Below are positions 21,882 through 31,247 of a stretch of DNA of 64,000 bases, piece by piece. The position numbers and the translations under genes were made by a program. Source of the stretch: Pseudomonas kielensis (lineage in GTDB: Bacteria > Pseudomonadota > Gammaproteobacteria > Pseudomonadales > Pseudomonadaceae); NCBI RefSeq assembly GCF_014236655.1, contig NZ_JACMYG010000002.1:1-64000 (forward strand). Reading direction: 5' to 3'. The notes under the pieces are model-generated. The model was not told the origin of the DNA. It did no database searches and saw nothing but the letters and a program-made list of their open reading frames with translations. Within the stretch, counting starts at the first letter, position 1, and every line of letters begins with the position of its first letter.

Positions 21882-22054
21882 GCTTTGCTGCCAGATTGGA
21901 TTCGCCAGCAGAAAGCATCATTGAGGCATAGGTGTGGCGGCGCTGATAGGGCCGTTGCCATCTAGCGCCCGCGCATCAACTCAACAGCCGACCATTTCCA
22001 GTCGTAGACCGGCTCTTGAAGGTCGCGGCGCGATTCTGGGTTTGGCTTAGTCAT
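21882..22054 (-). pseudogene. Second integrase fragment and a 30-residue reading frame
   Basis: Bases 21882-21965 match the integrase remnant at about 12697-12780 (shared GCAGAAAGCATCA, TTGAGGCATAGGTG and CTGATAGGG blocks) and directly adjoin the right repeat. Compared with the left copy, about 160 bases between repeat and integrase are missing. To its right, the minus strand has a short frame from ATG 22054 (MTKPNPESRRDLQEPVYDWK, continuing to a stop at about 21962). This may be the start of another gene of the mobile element, now cut off. It is not functional as an integrase. Confidence 0.65.
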
Positions 22055-22726
22055 GGCGAATGCGCTTTTTCCCTTGCTGGCATTAATGGATCAATTCCCG
22101 GTCAGCGGCAACACACTACTTCAGCCCCCCTTTTCCAAAGACATCGCGCAACTGCCCGTCGCAAGAATCCTTGGTATTGAAGTATTGACGAGAAAGCGGC
22201 GCCATAAAAATAGCATCGTGCGTCATATTTTAGTCGTCATTAATATGGCAAGAAAAACGGCGCGTTAGTGCAGTTTGGTTAGCGTAAATATACTGCCGTC
22301 ATAAAGCTGACAGCTAACTTTGCCATTACTATTAAATGGCTGGGTTGTCGTTGTTTTGGCGTCATTAAATTAAAGTCATTCTTTGTGATTTATTTTCAGT
22401 TTCTCTATTGCTTTGCTTTGTCCAAGTGCTCACCATATGTCCCGGCCTACAGCTGCTCAGCGGGATCTCGCAGCTTCAGTAGCGCCGCACTCACGTTGTC
22501 TATCGTCTGTCTTGTGCTTGCCAGTACCGTTGTTTTATATGGCGGTAATTGGCGCCCGCGTGGGTTTTCACAAGAGATATTGAAGTTAATCAAGTTGATG
22601 TATATAGGGCGGCGCAAGTTGCGCAGTCCTACTGTTTGCAGGTCGTGGATTCAAGTTGCCTGTAAATGGATACGGGAATGTTATAGGGACATTCCATGAC
22701 CTTAAGTTGCAAGGAGCGTTCGTAGC
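22055..22726 (+). promoter_or_regulatory. Long algD leader/promoter region
   Basis: These 672 bases before algD are AT-rich compared with the operon and hold no convincing gene. Long leaders are usual for algD, which is controlled by AlgU, AlgR and AmrZ in Pseudomonas. I see no GAACTT -35 element anywhere on the plus strand between 21793 and 22726. GCGTTCGTA at 22716-22724 is a weak AlgR-like match (consensus CCGTTCGTC), close to the algD start as in P. aeruginosa. The ribosome-binding site is AAGGAG at 22711-22716. Confidence 0.5.
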
Positions 22727-24037
22727 ATGCGAATCAGCATATTTGGTCTGGGTTATGTCGGCGCGGTATGTGCCGGATGCTTGTCGACAAGAGGGCATCA
22801 GATTATCGGGGTCGATGTTCAGGCTCTGAAGATCGATATGATCAATAGTGGCAAATCGCCCATTGTCGAGCCGGGTCTGGGCGAGTTGCTGCAGCAAGGG
22901 GTCGCCAGCGGAAGGCTGCGCGGCACCCTGGATGTTCGCGAGGCCGTCCTCGAAACCGATATTTCCTTCCTCGCACCACCGACGCCGAGCAAGCGCAACG
23001 GCGACCTCGATGTGTCCTACATCGAAGAGGTGTGCCGGCAGATTGGCCAGGTTCTACCGCTCAAGACCACCCGTCACACGGTCGTGGTACGCAGCACGGT
23101 GCTGCCGGGCACTCTGCGCAATGTGGTGATTCCAACCCTGGAACAGTACTCCGGGCTCAAGGCCGGCGCCGACTTCGGCGTGGCGGTGAACCCCGAGTTC
23201 CTGCGCGAGAGCACCGCGATCAAGGACTACGACTTTCCGGCGATGACGGTGATCGGCGAGCTGGACAGCACCTCTGGCGACCTGCTGGAAGAGATCTACC
23301 GCGAGCTGGATGCCCCGATCATCCGCAAGACCATCGAAGTCGCGGAGATGATCAAGTACACCTGCAACGTCTGGCACGCGGCCAAGGTCACCTTCGCCAA
23401 CGAGATCGGCAACATCGCCAAGGCGGTCGGCGTCGACGGTCGTGAGGTGATGGAGGTGATCTGCCAGGATCGCAAGCTCAACCTGTCCAGTTACTACATG
23501 CGCCCGGGCTTCGCCTTCGGCGGCTCCTGCCTGCCCAAAGATGTGCGCGCGCTGAGCTATCGCGCCGGCCAGTTGGACGTCGAGTCGCCGCTGATCGAGT
23601 CGCTGATGCGCAGCAACGCCGCGCAGGTGCGCAAAGCTTTCGACATCATCGCCAGTTACGACAAGCGCAAGGTCGCGCTGCTGGGTCTGTCCTTCAAGGC
23701 CGGTACCGACGACCTGCGTGAAAGCCCGCTGGTGGAGCTGGCCGAGATGCTCATCGGCAAGGGCTTCGACCTCAGCATCTACGACAGCAACGTCGAGTAC
23801 GCCCGTGTTCACGGCGCCAACCGCGACTACATCGAGTCGAAGATTCCCCATGTATCGTCGTTGCTGCGCTCCAACTTCGACGAAGTGGTCGCCAATGCCG
23901 ACGTGATCGTCCTGGGCAACGGCGATGAAGCCTTCGCGTTCCTTGCAGAGCGGGCTCCCGCCGACAAGCAGGTCTTCGACCTGGTGGGGTTTATGCGCAA
24001 GTCCAGCGGTAGCGGGTTAGAGGGTATCTGCTGGTAG
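22727..24037 (+). CDS. algD: GDP-mannose 6-dehydrogenase AlgD
   Basis: A 436-residue NAD-dependent dehydrogenase that oxidises GDP-mannose to GDP-mannuronate, the committed step of alginate synthesis in the cytoplasm. The N-terminal Rossmann motif is MRISIFGLGYVGAVCAG. The catalytic cysteine is Cys268 in FAFGGSCLPKDV, the same number as in P. aeruginosa. A C-terminal UDP/GDP-binding domain begins near KVALLGLSFKAGTDD. It is the first gene of the operon and follows an AAGGAG ribosome-binding site by ten bases. Confidence 0.98.
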   Translation: MRISIFGLGYVGAVCAGCLSTRGHQIIGVDVQALKIDMINSGKSPIVEPGLGELLQQGVASGRLRGTLDVREAVLETDISFLAPPTPSKRNGDLDVSYIEEVCRQIGQVLPLKTTRHTVVVRSTVLPGTLRNVVIPTLEQYSGLKAGADFGVAVNPEFLRESTAIKDYDFPAMTVIGELDSTSGDLLEEIYRELDAPIIRKTIEVAEMIKYTCNVWHAAKVTFANEIGNIAKAVGVDGREVMEVICQDRKLNLSSYYMRPGFAFGGSCLPKDVRALSYRAGQLDVESPLIESLMRSNAAQVRKAFDIIASYDKRKVALLGLSFKAGTDDLRESPLVELAEMLIGKGFDLSIYDSNVEYARVHGANRDYIESKIPHVSSLLRSNFDEVVANADVIVLGNGDEAFAFLAERAPADKQVFDLVGFMRKSSGSGLEGICW

Positions 24038-24126
24038 AGCCGTTGCAGTGATGCCCGTGGGGCGCCCTGGCAACAGGCGCGGCGCTCCTGTTGCCATATT
24101 GTCGATCAGTCATACAGGTCCGAAAC

Positions 24127-25608
24127 ATGGATGTTTTTCAGAGTCGCCTGCGCAGCGCCGCAGGGTGGTTACTGCTGGTAACCACGCTCATGGGGATGGC
24201 GTTGCTGCTGCCACGCAGCACCTTCGACCCGGAGTCCGTTGATTTCATTCTTCTGCTGGGTGTTATTGGCATCTGGCGTTATTCCATGGGCGCCGTGCAT
24301 TTTGTGCGGGGGATGATCTTCCTCTATCTGGTGTTCCCCTGGTATCGGCGCAAAGTGCGGCAGCTGGGTGAGCAAGCGGCCCCGTCCCACGTGTTCCTGC
24401 TGGTCACCAGCTTTCGCATCGAGGCGCTAACCACCGCTCAGGTCTATCAATCGGTGATCCGCGAGGCCATCGCTTGCGGCTACCCGACCACCGTGGTGTG
24501 TTCCATCGTCGAGCGTTCGGACGAGCTGTTGATCGAGAGCCTGTGGCGGCAGATGAACCCACCGGAGCGGGTCAGTCTGGACTTCGTGCGCATCGCCGGA
24601 ACCGGCAAGCGCGACGGCCTGGCCCACGGTTTCCGCGCCATTTCCCGGCACCTGCCCGACGACGATGCGGTGGTGGCGGTGATCGATGGCGATACCGTAC
24701 TGGAGCAGGGCGTAGTCAAGAAAACCGTGCCTTGGTTCAAGCTTTTCCCCAATGTCGGTGGCCTGACCACCAACGAGTTCTGCGAAGTGCGCGGCAGCTA
24801 CATCATGAGCGAGTGGCACAAGCTGCGCTTCGCCCAACGCCACCTCAACATGTGCTCCATGGCGCTGTCCAAGCGTGTGCTGACCATGACCGGGCGCATG
24901 TCGGTATTTCGCACCAGCGTGGTGACCAATCCCGGCTTCATCGCCGACGTCGAGAGCGACCATCTGGAGCACTGGCGCCTCGGACGCTTCCGCTTCCTCA
25001 CGGGCGACGACAAGTCCAGTTGGTACAGCCTGATGCGCCTGGGCTACGACACATTCTATGTGCCGGACGCGTCCATCAACACCGTTGAGCACCCGCCGGA
25101 AAAGAGCTTCATCAAGGCCAGCCGCAAGCTGATGTTCCGCTGGTACGGCAACAACCTGCGGCAGAACTCCCGGGCCCTGGGCCTTGGTCCGAATCGTTTG
25201 GGCTGGTTCACCTGCCTGGTGCTGGCCGACCAGCGCGTATCCATGTGGACCAGCCTGCTGGGGCCCACCGTGGCGATCATTGCCAGCCTCAAGTACGGCT
25301 TCGCCTTCCTGATGGTGTACCTGCTGTGGATCGGCCTCACTCGCCTGGCGCTGACGCTGCTGTTGCTGGCTTCGGGGCACAAGGTGGGGCCGGCCTACCC
25401 GCTGATCCTCTATTACAACCAGATCATGGGCGCGCTGGTGAAGGTGTACGTCTTTTTCCGCCTCGATCGGCAGTCCTGGACCCGCCAGAACACCAAGCTC
25501 AATCGGGACCTGGCCAGCTTTTCGCGCTGGTTCAACACCTGGTCTTCACGCGCTATGACCTTCTCCGCGGGCAGCGTCTTTCTTGCCTTGCTGATGTTCG
25601 TGGTGTGA
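24127..25608 (+). CDS. alg8: Alginate polymerase glycosyltransferase Alg8
   Basis: A 493-residue inner-membrane GT2 polymerase that builds polymannuronate from GDP-mannuronate. Two N-terminal membrane helices ([27 protein letters not shown]) precede the cytosolic catalytic domain with DGD ([12 protein letters not shown]) and the [12 protein letters not shown] acceptor region, and at least two more helices follow at the C-terminus. The start [16 protein letters not shown] at 24127 matches the P. aeruginosa length and N-terminus; an earlier in-frame start adds 12 unrelated residues. Partner: Alg44, encoded next. Confidence 0.97.
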   Translation: MDVFQSRLRSAAGWLLLVTTLMGMALLLPRSTFDPESVDFILLLGVIGIWRYSMGAVHFVRGMIFLYLVFPWYRRKVRQLGEQAAPSHVFLLVTSFRIEALTTAQVYQSVIREAIACGYPTTVVCSIVERSDELLIESLWRQMNPPERVSLDFVRIAGTGKRDGLAHGFRAISRHLPDDDAVVAVIDGDTVLEQGVVKKTVPWFKLFPNVGGLTTNEFCEVRGSYIMSEWHKLRFAQRHLNMCSMALSKRVLTMTGRMSVFRTSVVTNPGFIADVESDHLEHWRLGRFRFLTGDDKSSWYSLMRLGYDTFYVPDASINTVEHPPEKSFIKASRKLMFRWYGNNLRQNSRALGLGPNRLGWFTCLVLADQRVSMWTSLLGPTVAIIASLKYGFAFLMVYLLWIGLTRLALTLLLLASGHKVGPAYPLILYYNQIMGALVKVYVFFRLDRQSWTRQNTKLNRDLASFSRWFNTWSSRAMTFSAGSVFLALLMFVV

Positions 25609-25672
25609 TCGGCGAAAAGGACCGAAATACCTTGAAGCCAGGTTCAACTTACTAATTTGAAAGGAAAAAATT

Positions 25673-26839
25673 ATGAGTGCAGTGATCAGCCCGGTGGGCA
25701 ACGCCAATATGGTGCATGAGTCCGAGGCGCAGCGTCAGCATGCGCGCCTGAAGCTGCCGGCGAAGGTCCGGTTCCAGGGCCAGCAGGGGGGCGTCCAGGA
25801 AGTCGAATTGATCGACCTGTCTGCGGGCGGCTTCAGCTTCGAGCAGGGCAGTCAGTCGGTGGTCGAGGGCAAGCTCTATCGCGGCAAGCTGATGTTCAAA
25901 GTGGAAGGCATCGGCTTCGCCATGGATGTCGAATTCCAGGTGCGCTCCATCATCGGCGGCAAGCGTGTTGGCTGTGAATTTCACAACCTGCGTCCACGCG
26001 AGATGTCGGCGCTGCGCTACATCATCAGCTCCTTGATCGGCGGCGAGCTGGTGAATGTCGGTGGCCTGATCAGCATTCTCCAGCGCGAGAACTTCACCAA
26101 GGCCCGTGGCGGCAAGGGCAATGAAAAGCTCAGCCTGCTCGGCCGCCTGCGCGCCATGGGTTTAACCCTGGTGATCCTGCTCGCCGGCCTGGCTGCCTTC
26201 GCCTACGTGCTGTACCAGTTCTACGACATCTACTTCGTCACCCACGCTGACTCGGCCCAGGTCAGCGTGCCTGGCACGCAGGTCGCGATGCCGCGTGAAG
26301 GCACTGTGCAAAGCCTGGTCACCGTTGGTAGCACGGTCAGCAAGGGCGCGCCGGTGGCCACCTTCACGGCGAACATGCTGGATGCCCTGAAGGGCGCCCT
26401 GCCGGAATCGGAGATGACCCCGGACAACCTGGAGCGCCTGTTCAACAAACGCTTCCAGGGCACCCTGACCAGTCCCTGTGACTGCAAAGTGGTCAGCCAA
26501 CTGGTGGGTGATGGCCAGGTAGCGCCCAAGGGCACCCCGGTGTTCATGCTGGCGCCGGTGGACAGCGTCGCCACGGTCGAAGCACGCTTCCCGTACCGCG
26601 CTTTCAACAAGCTGCAACCAGGCACCCCGGTGAGCTTCCTGGTGGGCGGCGAGACCGTCGAACGCGGCGGCCGGATCGCCAGCATCGCCCTGCAGGATGG
26701 CGGCCTGGCTTCGGACATCCGTGTGCACATCCAGCCAAACGATCCGCTTGCCAGCGATCTGGCCAAGCGTCCGGTGGACGTGCGCATTCGCCCGTTGAAT
26801 GGCGTTTTCGCCAGTAACAGCCTGGTGTTCGAAAAATGA
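25673..26839 (+). CDS. alg44: Alginate co-polymerase Alg44 (PilZ c-di-GMP receptor)
   Basis: A 388-residue protein. The N-terminal cytosolic PilZ domain (QRQHARLKLPAKVRF, then DLSAGGFSF) binds c-di-GMP through the RxxxR-like and D/NxSxxG motifs and activates polymerisation by Alg8. One transmembrane helix (LTLVILLAGLAAFAYVLYQF) is followed by a periplasmic HlyD-like membrane-fusion domain that bridges toward AlgK/AlgE. The stop overlaps the algK start (ATGA). The length matches the P. aeruginosa protein. A diguanylate cyclase is encoded 18 kb downstream but is not specifically linked. Confidence 0.97.
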   Translation: MSAVISPVGNANMVHESEAQRQHARLKLPAKVRFQGQQGGVQEVELIDLSAGGFSFEQGSQSVVEGKLYRGKLMFKVEGIGFAMDVEFQVRSIIGGKRVGCEFHNLRPREMSALRYIISSLIGGELVNVGGLISILQRENFTKARGGKGNEKLSLLGRLRAMGLTLVILLAGLAAFAYVLYQFYDIYFVTHADSAQVSVPGTQVAMPREGTVQSLVTVGSTVSKGAPVATFTANMLDALKGALPESEMTPDNLERLFNKRFQGTLTSPCDCKVVSQLVGDGQVAPKGTPVFMLAPVDSVATVEARFPYRAFNKLQPGTPVSFLVGGETVERGGRIASIALQDGGLASDIRVHIQPNDPLASDLAKRPVDVRIRPLNGVFASNSLVFEK

Positions 26840-28221
26840 AGAGCACCGGACTAGCATGCGGGCTGCTGAGCTCGCTCAGCCTCGGCCTGCTGGCCGGTTG
26901 CGTGGCGTTGCCCGACCTGCAGTTGGCCAAGACGGCCAAGGGCAGTGGTGACCTCGCGACCGCGGAACAGAATTACCGCGTCCTCGCCAGCCAGGGGTAC
27001 GTCGAGGCCCAGATCGGCCTCGCCGACCTGCTGATACGCAGTCCTTCGATCGAGCAGCGGGGGCAGGGCGAGACGCTGTACCGCCAGGCCCTCGATCGCT
27101 CCCCGGTGGCGCCAGCACGGCTGGGTAAATGGCTGGCGAGCAAGCCGCAGGCGAGTCCTGCCGAGCGCCTGGAGGCCGAGAAGCTGCTGCGCCAGAGCCT
27201 GGCGGCCGGCGACTACAGCACACTGCTGCCGCTGGTGCAGCTACAGCTGCAGGATCCGCAAAAGCTTGCCGACGGCGGGCTGGAACGCGAGCTGGAGCAA
27301 TGGCAGGCGCAAGGCATCGGCGAAGCCCGGCTCGGCAAGGTGCTCCTGTACCGTGTGCGCGGCAACTACTTACAGAAGCTGGACGAGATCAAAGCCATCT
27401 GTGAGGGCTGGCTGGAGCAGGCCAGTGAATGCTATGTCGAGCTGGCCGAGGTCTACCAGCGACGTGGCGACAAAGACAGCCAGCAGCAGTTGCTGGCGCG
27501 GCTGGAGTCGGCCTACCAGGCCGGCCTGGTGTCGCCTGATCGTGTGATGGGCGTTGCCAAGGTCGTGGCCGACAGCAGCCTGGGCGAAGCGGATCCAAAG
27601 GCTGCCCAGGAGCTCTATACGCGTATTGCGCCGGCCTACCCGGATGCGTGGTGTGGTTTGGCGGAGCTGGTCCTGAGCTTCCCCGACCAGGGGGATGCAG
27701 GCGTACTCACCGGATACCTGAACAAAGGCATCGAGGCGGGTTCCAGCCGCGCCGCGCTGATGCTCGGGCAGCTGTACCTCAAGGGCCAAGTCGTACCGGC
27801 CGATCCGCGGGCGGCGGAGCAGTACCTGCTACAGGCCGCGCCCGGCCACCTCAAGGCACACCTGCTGCTGGGCCGTCTGTACCGGGATGGCGCGCTGGGC
27901 GACATCGAGCCGGAAAAGGCGCTGGAGCATCTGTTGATTGCCGCCCGTGCGGGCGACCCGAGCGCCAACATCGCGCTGGCCCAGCTGTTTGGCGAGGGCA
28001 AGGGCGTGCGGATCAATGCCGTCTACAGCTACACCTTCGCCACGCTCGCGTCGCGCCAGGGCCTGGCCCAGGGGCAGGTTTTGATGGAGCGCCTGGCGCC
28101 GAGGCTGCAGGCGCAGGACTACCAACAGGTGGAGAGCCTGCTGGCTCGTGAAATCGAGGCGCGCGGTGGCCAGCAGGTCACCGCCAGGAATCAAGCTGAT
28201 CAAGCGCAGGAAGTGCTATGA
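26836..28221 (+). CDS. algK: Alginate secretion lipoprotein AlgK
   Basis: A 461-residue outer-membrane lipoprotein of the alginate secreton. The signal peptide ends at the lipobox LLAGC (SLGLLAGCVALPD), and the rest is built from Sel1/TPR-like helical repeats (for example ARAGDPSANIALAQLFGEGK). It helps localise the AlgE porin and contacts the periplasmic AlgX/Alg44 complex. The gene overlaps alg44 by four bases and algE by four bases, which suggests translational coupling. It is slightly shorter than the P. aeruginosa protein. Confidence 0.96.
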   Translation: MKSTGLACGLLSSLSLGLLAGCVALPDLQLAKTAKGSGDLATAEQNYRVLASQGYVEAQIGLADLLIRSPSIEQRGQGETLYRQALDRSPVAPARLGKWLASKPQASPAERLEAEKLLRQSLAAGDYSTLLPLVQLQLQDPQKLADGGLERELEQWQAQGIGEARLGKVLLYRVRGNYLQKLDEIKAICEGWLEQASECYVELAEVYQRRGDKDSQQQLLARLESAYQAGLVSPDRVMGVAKVVADSSLGEADPKAAQELYTRIAPAYPDAWCGLAELVLSFPDQGDAGVLTGYLNKGIEAGSSRAALMLGQLYLKGQVVPADPRAAEQYLLQAAPGHLKAHLLLGRLYRDGALGDIEPEKALEHLLIAARAGDPSANIALAQLFGEGKGVRINAVYSYTFATLASRQGLAQGQVLMERLAPRLQAQDYQQVESLLAREIEARGGQQVTARNQADQAQEVL

Positions 28222-29651
28222 CTTCGAAATACCGTCCAGTCACCACGCTGGCCTGCATGGCCGGATTGTTGGCCAGTTCCGTCGTCCTTGGGGCGCAGCC
28301 GCAACCCGGCTTGTCTTACGGCGCCAATCTCAAACTCACCGCGCAGTCGATCGATGACCTCGATCTGGGTACCCGCGACGGTGGCGACTTCAATGGCGTC
28401 GGCCTCAGCGTGCGGCCCTGGATCTTCAACCGTCAGGGCGACTGGAGCACCTTCGCGCTCGGCGAGGCGTTCCTCGCCACCGACACCATCGAGTCGGACA
28501 CCAGCGAATCCGACACCTTCGACCCCAACGACGCCCGCGAGCGAGAGGACCAGTTCCTCGCCATGCACGAGTTCTGGGTCGACTATGGCGGTCTGAGCGC
28601 TTATCCGGGAGAGTCCTTGCGACTCGGTCGGCAGAAGATCCGCAGTGCCGACGGCCTGTGGTGGGACAGCAATATCGAAGCCCTGCGCTGGAACTTCGAG
28701 ACAACCCTTCTCAGTGCCCACGTCGGCATTGCCGAACGTTTCAGTGACTACCGCACTGACCTGGATGAACTGGCGCCCGAGGACGAGGATCGCCTGCACC
28801 TGCTGGCCGACCTGTCCTGGCAGTGGCAGCCGGGTCACTGGGCCGGGCTGAAGCTCCATCACAGCGATGATCGCGGCAACCTGCCCGGCAAGGGGGCTTC
28901 TGTGGATCAGTTGAGCAAGACCGCTACCGGCGAACTCAGCTGGTTAGGGGCTGAACTCAATGGGGATTTCTACAACGAGCGCAGCAACCTACCGCTCAGC
29001 TACTGGGTCGCCGCCACTTGGCTGACCGGTAACGTCGACACCTTGCGCACCAGCACCGTAGCCGGCCGGCGCCAGGCCGACGGCCAGCTCAGCCAGGATG
29101 TCGATGCCTGGGCGGTCGACCTTGGCCTGCGCTGGAACATCGACCAGAACTGGCGCGTCGGTACCACCTACATGCGTGCCAGCGGCGGCTCCGACGGCGA
29201 CGACTCCGAGCAGTTCACACAGACCGGGCTGGAGAGCAACCGCTCCAAATTCACCGGCACCGGGAGTGCCATCAACCGCTTCGGCGAAGCCTATCGCGGT
29301 GAGATGAACAACTTGCAGGCGGCCAGCGTGTTCAGCGGCTGGCAGTTGGGCGAGGACTACGACGCCAGCCTGGTCTACCACCGCTTCTGGCGGGTGGATG
29401 ACCAGGCCGACAGCAGCAGCGGCCTGAAGGCCCAGTTGGTGCCTGGCGAGAAGGATATCGGGCAAGAAGTCGACCTGGTGGTGACGCGCTACCTGAACCG
29501 CGGGCAGATACCGGCCGGGATGGAGTGGCTGAAGGCATCCTCCGCGCTGGTCCGCTTTCGGGGCGGGCTGTTCCTTCCGGGCGATGCCTTCGGCAAAGGC
29601 ACGGATTCGAGTATGCACCGCGCATTCGTTGATTTTGTCTGGCGCTACTGA
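28218..29651 (+). CDS. algE: Alginate outer-membrane porin AlgE
   Basis: A 477-residue beta-barrel that exports alginate through the outer membrane. It has a signal peptide (VTTLACMAGLLASSVVLGAQ), repeated alternating-polarity strands with paired aromatic residues, and the C-terminal signature FVDFVWRY with a terminal aromatic recognised by the BAM complex. Basic residues such as those in LRLGRQKIRSADG fit an anion-selective pore. The algG start follows immediately after the stop. Confidence 0.96.
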   Translation: MTSKYRPVTTLACMAGLLASSVVLGAQPQPGLSYGANLKLTAQSIDDLDLGTRDGGDFNGVGLSVRPWIFNRQGDWSTFALGEAFLATDTIESDTSESDTFDPNDAREREDQFLAMHEFWVDYGGLSAYPGESLRLGRQKIRSADGLWWDSNIEALRWNFETTLLSAHVGIAERFSDYRTDLDELAPEDEDRLHLLADLSWQWQPGHWAGLKLHHSDDRGNLPGKGASVDQLSKTATGELSWLGAELNGDFYNERSNLPLSYWVAATWLTGNVDTLRTSTVAGRRQADGQLSQDVDAWAVDLGLRWNIDQNWRVGTTYMRASGGSDGDDSEQFTQTGLESNRSKFTGTGSAINRFGEAYRGEMNNLQAASVFSGWQLGEDYDASLVYHRFWRVDDQADSSSGLKAQLVPGEKDIGQEVDLVVTRYLNRGQIPAGMEWLKASSALVRFRGGLFLPGDAFGKGTDSSMHRAFVDFVWRY

Positions 29652-31247
29652 ATGCCGCCTGCCGAGCTGACCATGGAGTTGGACGCTATGTATTTACACA
29701 CAAGAAACAGGCACCGCTGGGTCGCCGGCCTGGTCCTCGCGGGTAGCCTCGCGTGGGCGGTCGTGGCACCGGCCGGGGAACACGCTGCTCCCGCTTACCA
29801 GGTGTCGAGCATTCCCGCCGAGCCGCTGCTGATTGACCCGCCGAAGCTGCCCGATCTGTCGCCCTATACGGCCGAGGCGGCCAATGCGCGGATCGTACGC
29901 AAGCCCGTTGGCAACGTGGTGCTCAAGCGCATGATCGGCCCGGACCAATTGGTGGAGTTCACCGGTGGCGATGAGCGTCTGCGTGAATGGGTCAAGCGCC
30001 AGGGTGAAATGCCCCAGGCGATTTTCATCGAGGGTGGCTATGTCACGCTGAAGGATCTCGCCCGCAGCCTGCCGAAGAAGTATTTCGAGGAGACCGAGCC
30101 GGGTATCTACATCGCTCGCCTGCCGATCGTCGTCAGCCAGGGCGCGACCCTGCACGTCGGTGCCGAAACCCGCGACTTCCGTCTCTCCAGCGAGCGCGGC
30201 GCGTTCCTGATCAACGACGGCAAGCTGTTCATCATGTACACCCGGCTTACGGCCTGGAGCGAGACGGAAAACCAGCAGGACTGGTTCAAGAAGAAGGGCA
30301 AGTTCCGCCCCTTCCTCAACGCTTGGGGCGGTACCGAGACCTACATCGTCAACTCGGTGGTATCGAGTCTTGGCTACACCGCGAGCAAGTCCTATGGCGT
30401 ATCCATCTCCCAGTACAGCCCGGCGATGCATCCGACCATGCAGCGCGACCATCCCAGCGGCTGGCTGATTGGCTCGATGTTCGACGACATGTGGTACGGC
30501 TTCTACTGTTACGAAGCCTATGACGTGGTGCTCAAGGGCAATACCTACCGCAATAACCTGGTCTACGGTATCGACCCGCACGACCGCTCGCGGCGCTTGA
30601 TCATTGCCGAGAACACCGCCTATGGCACCCGCGAGAAGCACGGCATCATCGTCTCCCGCGAGGTGAACGACAGTTGGATCTTCAACAACCGCTCCTACGA
30701 GAACACCCTCTCCGGGATCGTGGTCGACCGCTCCAGCGTCAATAACGTGCTGGCCAACAACGAGGTTTATCGCAACGGCTCCGATGGCATCACCATCTAC
30801 GAGAGCGGCGACAACCTGTTGTGGGGCAACCGGGCGTTCAACAACGCGCGGCACGGCATTCGTGTGCGCAACAGCGCCAATGTCGGGCTCTATGAAAACC
30901 TCGCGGTGGCCAACGGCCTGCTCGGCATCTACGGGCACGTCAAGGACCTCGTCGGCACGCCCCGCGACCTGGTACTCGACCCCTTCGACATGAACCTCTC
31001 CCTGACCGTGGTGGGCGGTCGCCTGATCGGCAACGAGTCGGGCGCCATCTCCGTCGTGTCGCCGCAAAGCGTGAAGCTCTACGGTGTGGAAATGCTGATG
31101 CCGACCCAGCCCAGCGGCATCGGCATATTCGGTGCGCTTGCCAAGGATCAGAGCCGAATCATCGACCTGCTGGTGCGACAGAAGCAGGCCGTGCTGGTCC
31201 TGCCGCTCGACAAGTTGGCGCAACTTCAAGTGAGTGACAAACAATGA
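29652..31247 (+). CDS. algG: Periplasmic mannuronan C5-epimerase AlgG
   Basis: A 531-residue right-handed beta-helix enzyme that converts D-mannuronate to L-guluronate residues in the nascent polymer. The catalytic DPHD motif is in YGIDPHDRSRRL, and CASH/PbH1 repeats run through residues about 330-470 (VVDRSSVNNVLANNEVYRNG). A signal-anchor segment is near residues 20-40 (WVAGLVLAGSLAWAVVAPA). The true start may be ATG 29652, 29673 or 29688; I list the longest, which directly adjoins the algE stop. It also protects polymer from AlgL in the periplasmic complex. Confidence 0.95.
   Translation: MPPAELTMELDAMYLHTRNRHRWVAGLVLAGSLAWAVVAPAGEHAAPAYQVSSIPAEPLLIDPPKLPDLSPYTAEAANARIVRKPVGNVVLKRMIGPDQLVEFTGGDERLREWVKRQGEMPQAIFIEGGYVTLKDLARSLPKKYFEETEPGIYIARLPIVVSQGATLHVGAETRDFRLSSERGAFLINDGKLFIMYTRLTAWSETENQQDWFKKKGKFRPFLNAWGGTETYIVNSVVSSLGYTASKSYGVSISQYSPAMHPTMQRDHPSGWLIGSMFDDMWYGFYCYEAYDVVLKGNTYRNNLVYGIDPHDRSRRLIIAENTAYGTREKHGIIVSREVNDSWIFNNRSYENTLSGIVVDRSSVNNVLANNEVYRNGSDGITIYESGDNLLWGNRAFNNARHGIRVRNSANVGLYENLAVANGLLGIYGHVKDLVGTPRDLVLDPFDMNLSLTVVGGRLIGNESGAISVVSPQSVKLYGVEMLMPTQPSGIGIFGALAKDQSRIIDLLVRQKQAVLVLPLDKLAQLQVSDKQ

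Noticed and set aside
22053..22694. Short open frames in the algD leader (about 70-100 residues)
   Set aside because: No ribosome-binding sites or recognisable sequence; the region is better read as leader and promoter.
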